Origin: JAXGPP01 sp964436865
GTDB lineage: Bacteria > Planctomycetota > Planctomycetia > Pirellulales > Thermoguttaceae
Direction of reading: 5' to 3'
DNA length: 8,925 bases
NCBI GenBank assembly: GCA_964436865.1
Contig: CAYTFK010000292.1
Span: 1-8,925 of the forward strand
The notes under the pieces are model-generated. The model did not search any database, was not told the DNA's origin, and was given only the letters and a program-made list of their open reading frames with translations. Shown piece by piece: positions 6,591 to 8,925 of this stretch; position 1 is the first letter of the stretch; each line of letters opens with the position of its first letter. Made by a program: the position numbers and the translations under genes.

Positions 6591-6865
6591 TCAGTGGATG
6601 ATCGGTGTCGAGGCAGGGGCCGGAGCGGATGCTGGCCCGCCTCCGCGGAGTTCGCCCGCAAGACTCGGCGTACCGGAGACCGGGAGACCGGCCAGGCTCA
6701 GGAATCCGGACAGCAGGGCATAGCCGGTTTCGGTTAGGATCGACTCGGGGTGGAACTGCANNNNNNNNNNNNNNNNNNNNNNNNNNNNNNNNNNNNNNNN
6801 NNNNNNNNNNNNNNNNNNNNNNNNNNNNNNNNNNNNNNNNNNNNNNNNNNNNNNNNNNNNATCAT
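6591..6865 (-). CDS. pabA: Aminodeoxychorismate/anthranilate synthase component II (glutamine amidotransferase), interrupted by assembly gap
   Basis: Only the two ends of this gene can be read. The 3' end (6760-6591) encodes QFHPESILTETGYALLSGFL, the class I glutamine amidotransferase C-terminus holding the His and Glu of the catalytic triad; the nucleophile Cys lies in the gap. The enzyme releases ammonia from glutamine for PabB. A tail of about 31 residues, rich in Pro, Ala and Gly, extends past the usual end. The likely start is the ATG at 6865-6863, 11 nt after the pabB stop. The next bases read AT, fitting the family opening Met-Ile. The 100 N cannot be the true gap length: 275 nt from start to stop is not a multiple of three, and the family needs about 490 nt more. 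It could also serve as TrpG, since these subunits are often shared, but the pabB neighbour favours PabA. Confidence 0.85.
6761..6860. other. Assembly gap (100 N) inside pabA
   Basis: A run of exactly 100 N replaces most of pabA. The round number is a common placeholder for a gap of unknown size. Judged from the usual position of the QFHPES motif in about 190-residue PabA proteins, roughly 490 nt of real sequence should lie here. Any reading frame drawn across the N run is meaningless. Confidence 0.97.
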
Positions 6866-6876
6866 GTCGCAACAGG

Positions 6877-8283
6877 TCACGGGCCCAGCGCGCGGAGCAT
6901 GCCCTCGGCTTTGTCCCAGGTCTCTTCATATTCTCGCTCCGGGACCGACTGCGCGACAATGCCGCCGCCGACGGGCATCTGCCACCAGCCGCGGCCGGCG
7001 GTGATGGTCCGGATGAGGATGTTCAGGTCGGTCGAGCCATCGAAGCCCAGGTAGCCGAGCGATCCGCAGTAGGCGCCGCGCGCGGTCGGCTCCAGTTCCG
7101 AGATGATCTGCATCGCCCGCACTTTCGGCGCGCCGGTGATCGACCCGCCGGGAAACGCCGCCCGCAACAGGTCCAGCGGCGTGTGCTCCGGCCGCAACCG
7201 GCCGCGAACCGAGGAGACGAGGTGCTGCACGTACTCGTACGTCTCGAGCCGGCAAAGCTGATCGACGTAGACGCTCTCCGGCTCGCACACGCGCGAAAGG
7301 TCGTTGCGCAACAGGTCCACGATCATTACATTTTCGGCGCGGTCCTTCTCGCTGCTGCGCAGTTCATCCCCCGAGAACAGATCGGCTTCCGGCCGCAGCA
7401 TCCGGCGGCGCGTTCCCTTGATCGGCCGGGTTTCAACCTCCCGCCCGGCGACGCTCAGGAATCGCTCCGGCGAGGCGCTGAGGATCTGAAAGCCTCCCAA
7501 GTCGAAGTAGCCCGCGAAGGGAGCGGGATTCCGCTGGCGAAGCCGGAGATACAACGCAGCAGCGTCGCCGTCGGCCGGATGGATCAGCCGCTGCGCAAGG
7601 TTCACCTGAAAAACGTCGCCGGCGCGAATGTACTCGATCACCCGGCAGATCGCCCCCAGGTAATCGCGCCGCGAGAAGTTGCTCAACACCTCGCCGAAAC
7701 GATTCGTCGGGCAGCCTGACGGGTGATCGACCGGCGGCAGGGAATCGCGATTGACGAATGTCGGCGGCGGAGCCGCGAGGCACGCCAGGAAATCGTTGAG
7801 CCGCGACTGGGCGCGACGCTGCCGCGCCTCGGGGTCGGTCTCCGGCCAGCCCTGCGAGACAAGCCAGGCCCGGTCCGCCCCATGGTCCCACGCCAGCACC
7901 ACGTCGTACAGACCAACCGCCAGCCCCGGCAGCTCGAATTCATCGACCCTCGCCGGCGGAATCGCTTCCCACTGCCGGCCGAGATCGTAGCTGAAGAGTC
8001 CCGCGGCACCTCCCTGAAACGGGGGCAAGTCGGCGACGGTCGCCGAATGATACGCGGCAGTCCGTTGGGAGAGCATCGCGAGGTGATCGCTTGCGGCCAG
8101 CGGCAGCTCAATGTAATCGAAAGGATCGGCCGTAAGGAACGAGTAGCGTCCAAGCAGCGGATCGCGCCGGGCGCTATCGAGAAACAGGCAATGCGGCCAG
8201 CACCGAAGCCGCGCAAAAGCGTCTTCCGGACGCGGCGGAGGCAATAGTTCTTTGACCAGCGGATGGAAGTCGGAATCGGGCAC
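6877..8283 (-). CDS. pabB: Aminodeoxychorismate synthase component I
   Basis: This 468-residue protein converts chorismate, with ammonia from PabA, into 4-amino-4-deoxychorismate, the precursor of p-aminobenzoate. The N-terminal domain contains CLFLDSARRDPLLGRYSFL (32-50), typical of the family. The chorismate-binding domain shows SASPERFL (269-276), PIKGT (287-291), SEKDRAENVMIVDLLRND (311-328), FPGGSITGAPKVRAM (377-391) and the C-terminal EYEETWDKAEGML (451-463). Lys289 of PIKGT is the residue that distinguishes aminodeoxychorismate synthase from anthranilate synthase, which has PIAGT. The start is a GTG at 8283; no ATG, GTG or TTG lies in frame between it and the upstream gene, and no strong ribosome binding site is seen. 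pabA follows 11 nt downstream. No aminodeoxychorismate lyase (pabC) is present in the window. Confidence 0.95.
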   Translation of the reverse strand: MPDSDFHPLVKELLPPPRPEDAFARLRCWPHCLFLDSARRDPLLGRYSFLTADPFDYIELPLAASDHLAMLSQRTAAYHSATVADLPPFQGGAAGLFSYDLGRQWEAIPPARVDEFELPGLAVGLYDVVLAWDHGADRAWLVSQGWPETDPEARQRRAQSRLNDFLACLAAPPPTFVNRDSLPPVDHPSGCPTNRFGEVLSNFSRRDYLGAICRVIEYIRAGDVFQVNLAQRLIHPADGDAAALYLRLRQRNPAPFAGYFDLGGFQILSASPERFLSVAGREVETRPIKGTRRRMLRPEADLFSGDELRSSEKDRAENVMIVDLLRNDLSRVCEPESVYVDQLCRLETYEYVQHLVSSVRGRLRPEHTPLDLLRAAFPGGSITGAPKVRAMQIISELEPTARGAYCGSLGYLGFDGSTDLNILIRTITAGRGWWQMPVGGGIVAQSVPEREYEETWDKAEGMLRALGP

Positions 8284-8341
8284 TCGGCGCTCGCTTGTTC
8301 GTCTCCGGTTTACTCCGCCCGGCTCAAGCTCGACGGAGACC

Positions 8342-8925
8342 TCATGGGCTGACGATCTCCTCGTCCTCGTCGCACCCTTTACCGCGGCGCGCCATCCTGA
8401 CCGCCCGGCGTTCGCGGCGCGTCAACTCGGCGACGGTCAGCATTCCCCAGTCGAGCGCTTCGTCCTGGCGGTAATTCTTCGACAACGCCAGCGCCGTCAT
8501 TGCCTTGGCCATCTCGTAGCCCAGATAGAAGGCGTGCGCGGCGTCGATCGTTGCCGGCGCGCGGGGCAGCAACTGCTCGAACAGGTCGAAAGGATTGTCG
8601 CTCGTGAGGTGGAGTTGGGAAGTGATCAGGTGCAGTTGGCCTCCTTCGGCGAAGATGCGGTACGAATGGTCCTTGATCGCGGTCGCCAATTCGTCTAATT
8701 CCTCCGGTCGGCGATCGAGAACCCGCGGATCTCGCAGCATCACCAGTCTCGGCTCCAGGTGTTTGGGAAGTACCTGCCGGTTTACGGCGTGGTACACTAG
8801 CCGCCGTGCCAGGTCGCATTCCCGCACCGCGGTCCGAGCCCAGTTGATCTCCTGAGTGGTGAGCACGCTGCGGATGCCCAGTTCCTGGCAGAAGCCGAGC
8901 AGGACCACGTTGATTGCCGCCGAGT
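8342..8925 (-). CDS. Dihydropteroate-synthase-like protein (DUF6513/TIGR00284 type), C-terminal part; start beyond window
   Basis: The minus strand is open from the right edge to the TGA at 8342-8344, giving 193 residues of a C-terminal half; the reading continues upstream of the edge (SAAIN precedes the first possible GTG at 8908). The segment GFCQELGIRSVLTTQEINWA (about 10-29), then the charged RECDLARRLVYHA (about 33-45) and LPKHLEPRLVMLRDPRV (about 51-67), match my memory of dihydropteroate-synthase-related proteins found with H4MPT genes in methanogens and planctomycetes. Their exact reaction is not established; a role near the pterin-arylamine junction is proposed by homology only. A helical segment with YLGYEMAKAMTALAL (about 132-146) and an acidic end (CDEDEEIVSP) follow. 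The pabB start lies 58 nt downstream, so it probably heads or continues the same transcript. Confidence 0.78.
   Translation of the reverse strand, partial: SAAINVVLLGFCQELGIRSVLTTQEINWARTAVRECDLARRLVYHAVNRQVLPKHLEPRLVMLRDPRVLDRRPEELDELATAIKDHSYRIFAEGGQLHLITSQLHLTSDNPFDLFEQLLPRAPATIDAAHAFYLGYEMAKAMTALALSKNYRQDEALDWGMLTVAELTRRERRAVRMARRGKGCDEDEEIVSP

Noticed and set aside
6591..6959. Frame running through the N gap from 6959
   Set aside because: It overlaps the pabB C-terminus out of frame and joins to PabA only through unknown bases; the gap length is arbitrary.

Overview
The window is GC-rich bacterial chromosome, most likely from a planctomycete (Pirellulales-like). Four things point there: a Tat-exported Gfo/Idh/MocA oxidoreductase of the kind abundant in that phylum, an exported FG-GAP/VCBS repeat protein, a secreted prolyl-oligopeptidase-like esterase, and a set of tetrahydromethanopterin (H4MPT) biosynthesis genes, which among bacteria are best known from planctomycetes and methylotrophic proteobacteria. 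The assignment is inference from gene content; there is no rRNA or other marker here. No tRNA, rRNA, CRISPR array, insertion sequence or phage gene was seen. No stretch without a gene exceeds 300 bases.

Layout. At the left edge is the first 52 codons of a sugar-phosphate nucleotidyltransferase on the minus strand (1-156). A 223-base divergent intergenic region (157-379) separates it from a plus-strand run of three closely spaced genes: a secreted alpha/beta hydrolase (380-1180), an exported FG-GAP repeat protein (1205-2371) and a GT4 glycosyltransferase (2399-3514). This run converges on a minus-strand Tat-exported Gfo/Idh/MocA oxidoreductase (3555-4880), which has its own plausible sigma70-type promoter (4952-4981).

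The rest of the window (5051-8925) is one minus-strand cluster, read right to left: the C-terminal part of a dihydropteroate-synthase-like (DUF6513-type) protein, pabB, pabA (broken by a run of 100 N), a DUF447 protein, and a beta-ribofuranosylaminobenzene 5'-phosphate (beta-RFAP) synthase-like GHMP-fold protein. Gaps inside the cluster are short: 58 nt, then 11 nt, 2 nt and a 4-nt ATGA overlap. PabA and PabB make aminodeoxychorismate, the precursor of p-aminobenzoate (pABA). Beta-RFAP synthase joins pABA to PRPP in the first committed step of the arylamine half of H4MPT. The DUF447 and DHPS-like proteins belong to families that accompany H4MPT genes. The cluster therefore looks like a dedicated unit that links chorismate to the bacterial C1 carrier H4MPT. 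It is the most interesting part of the window.

Limits. pabA cannot be read through the assembly gap. Genes at both edges are partial. Functions come from motif and family recognition without any database search.
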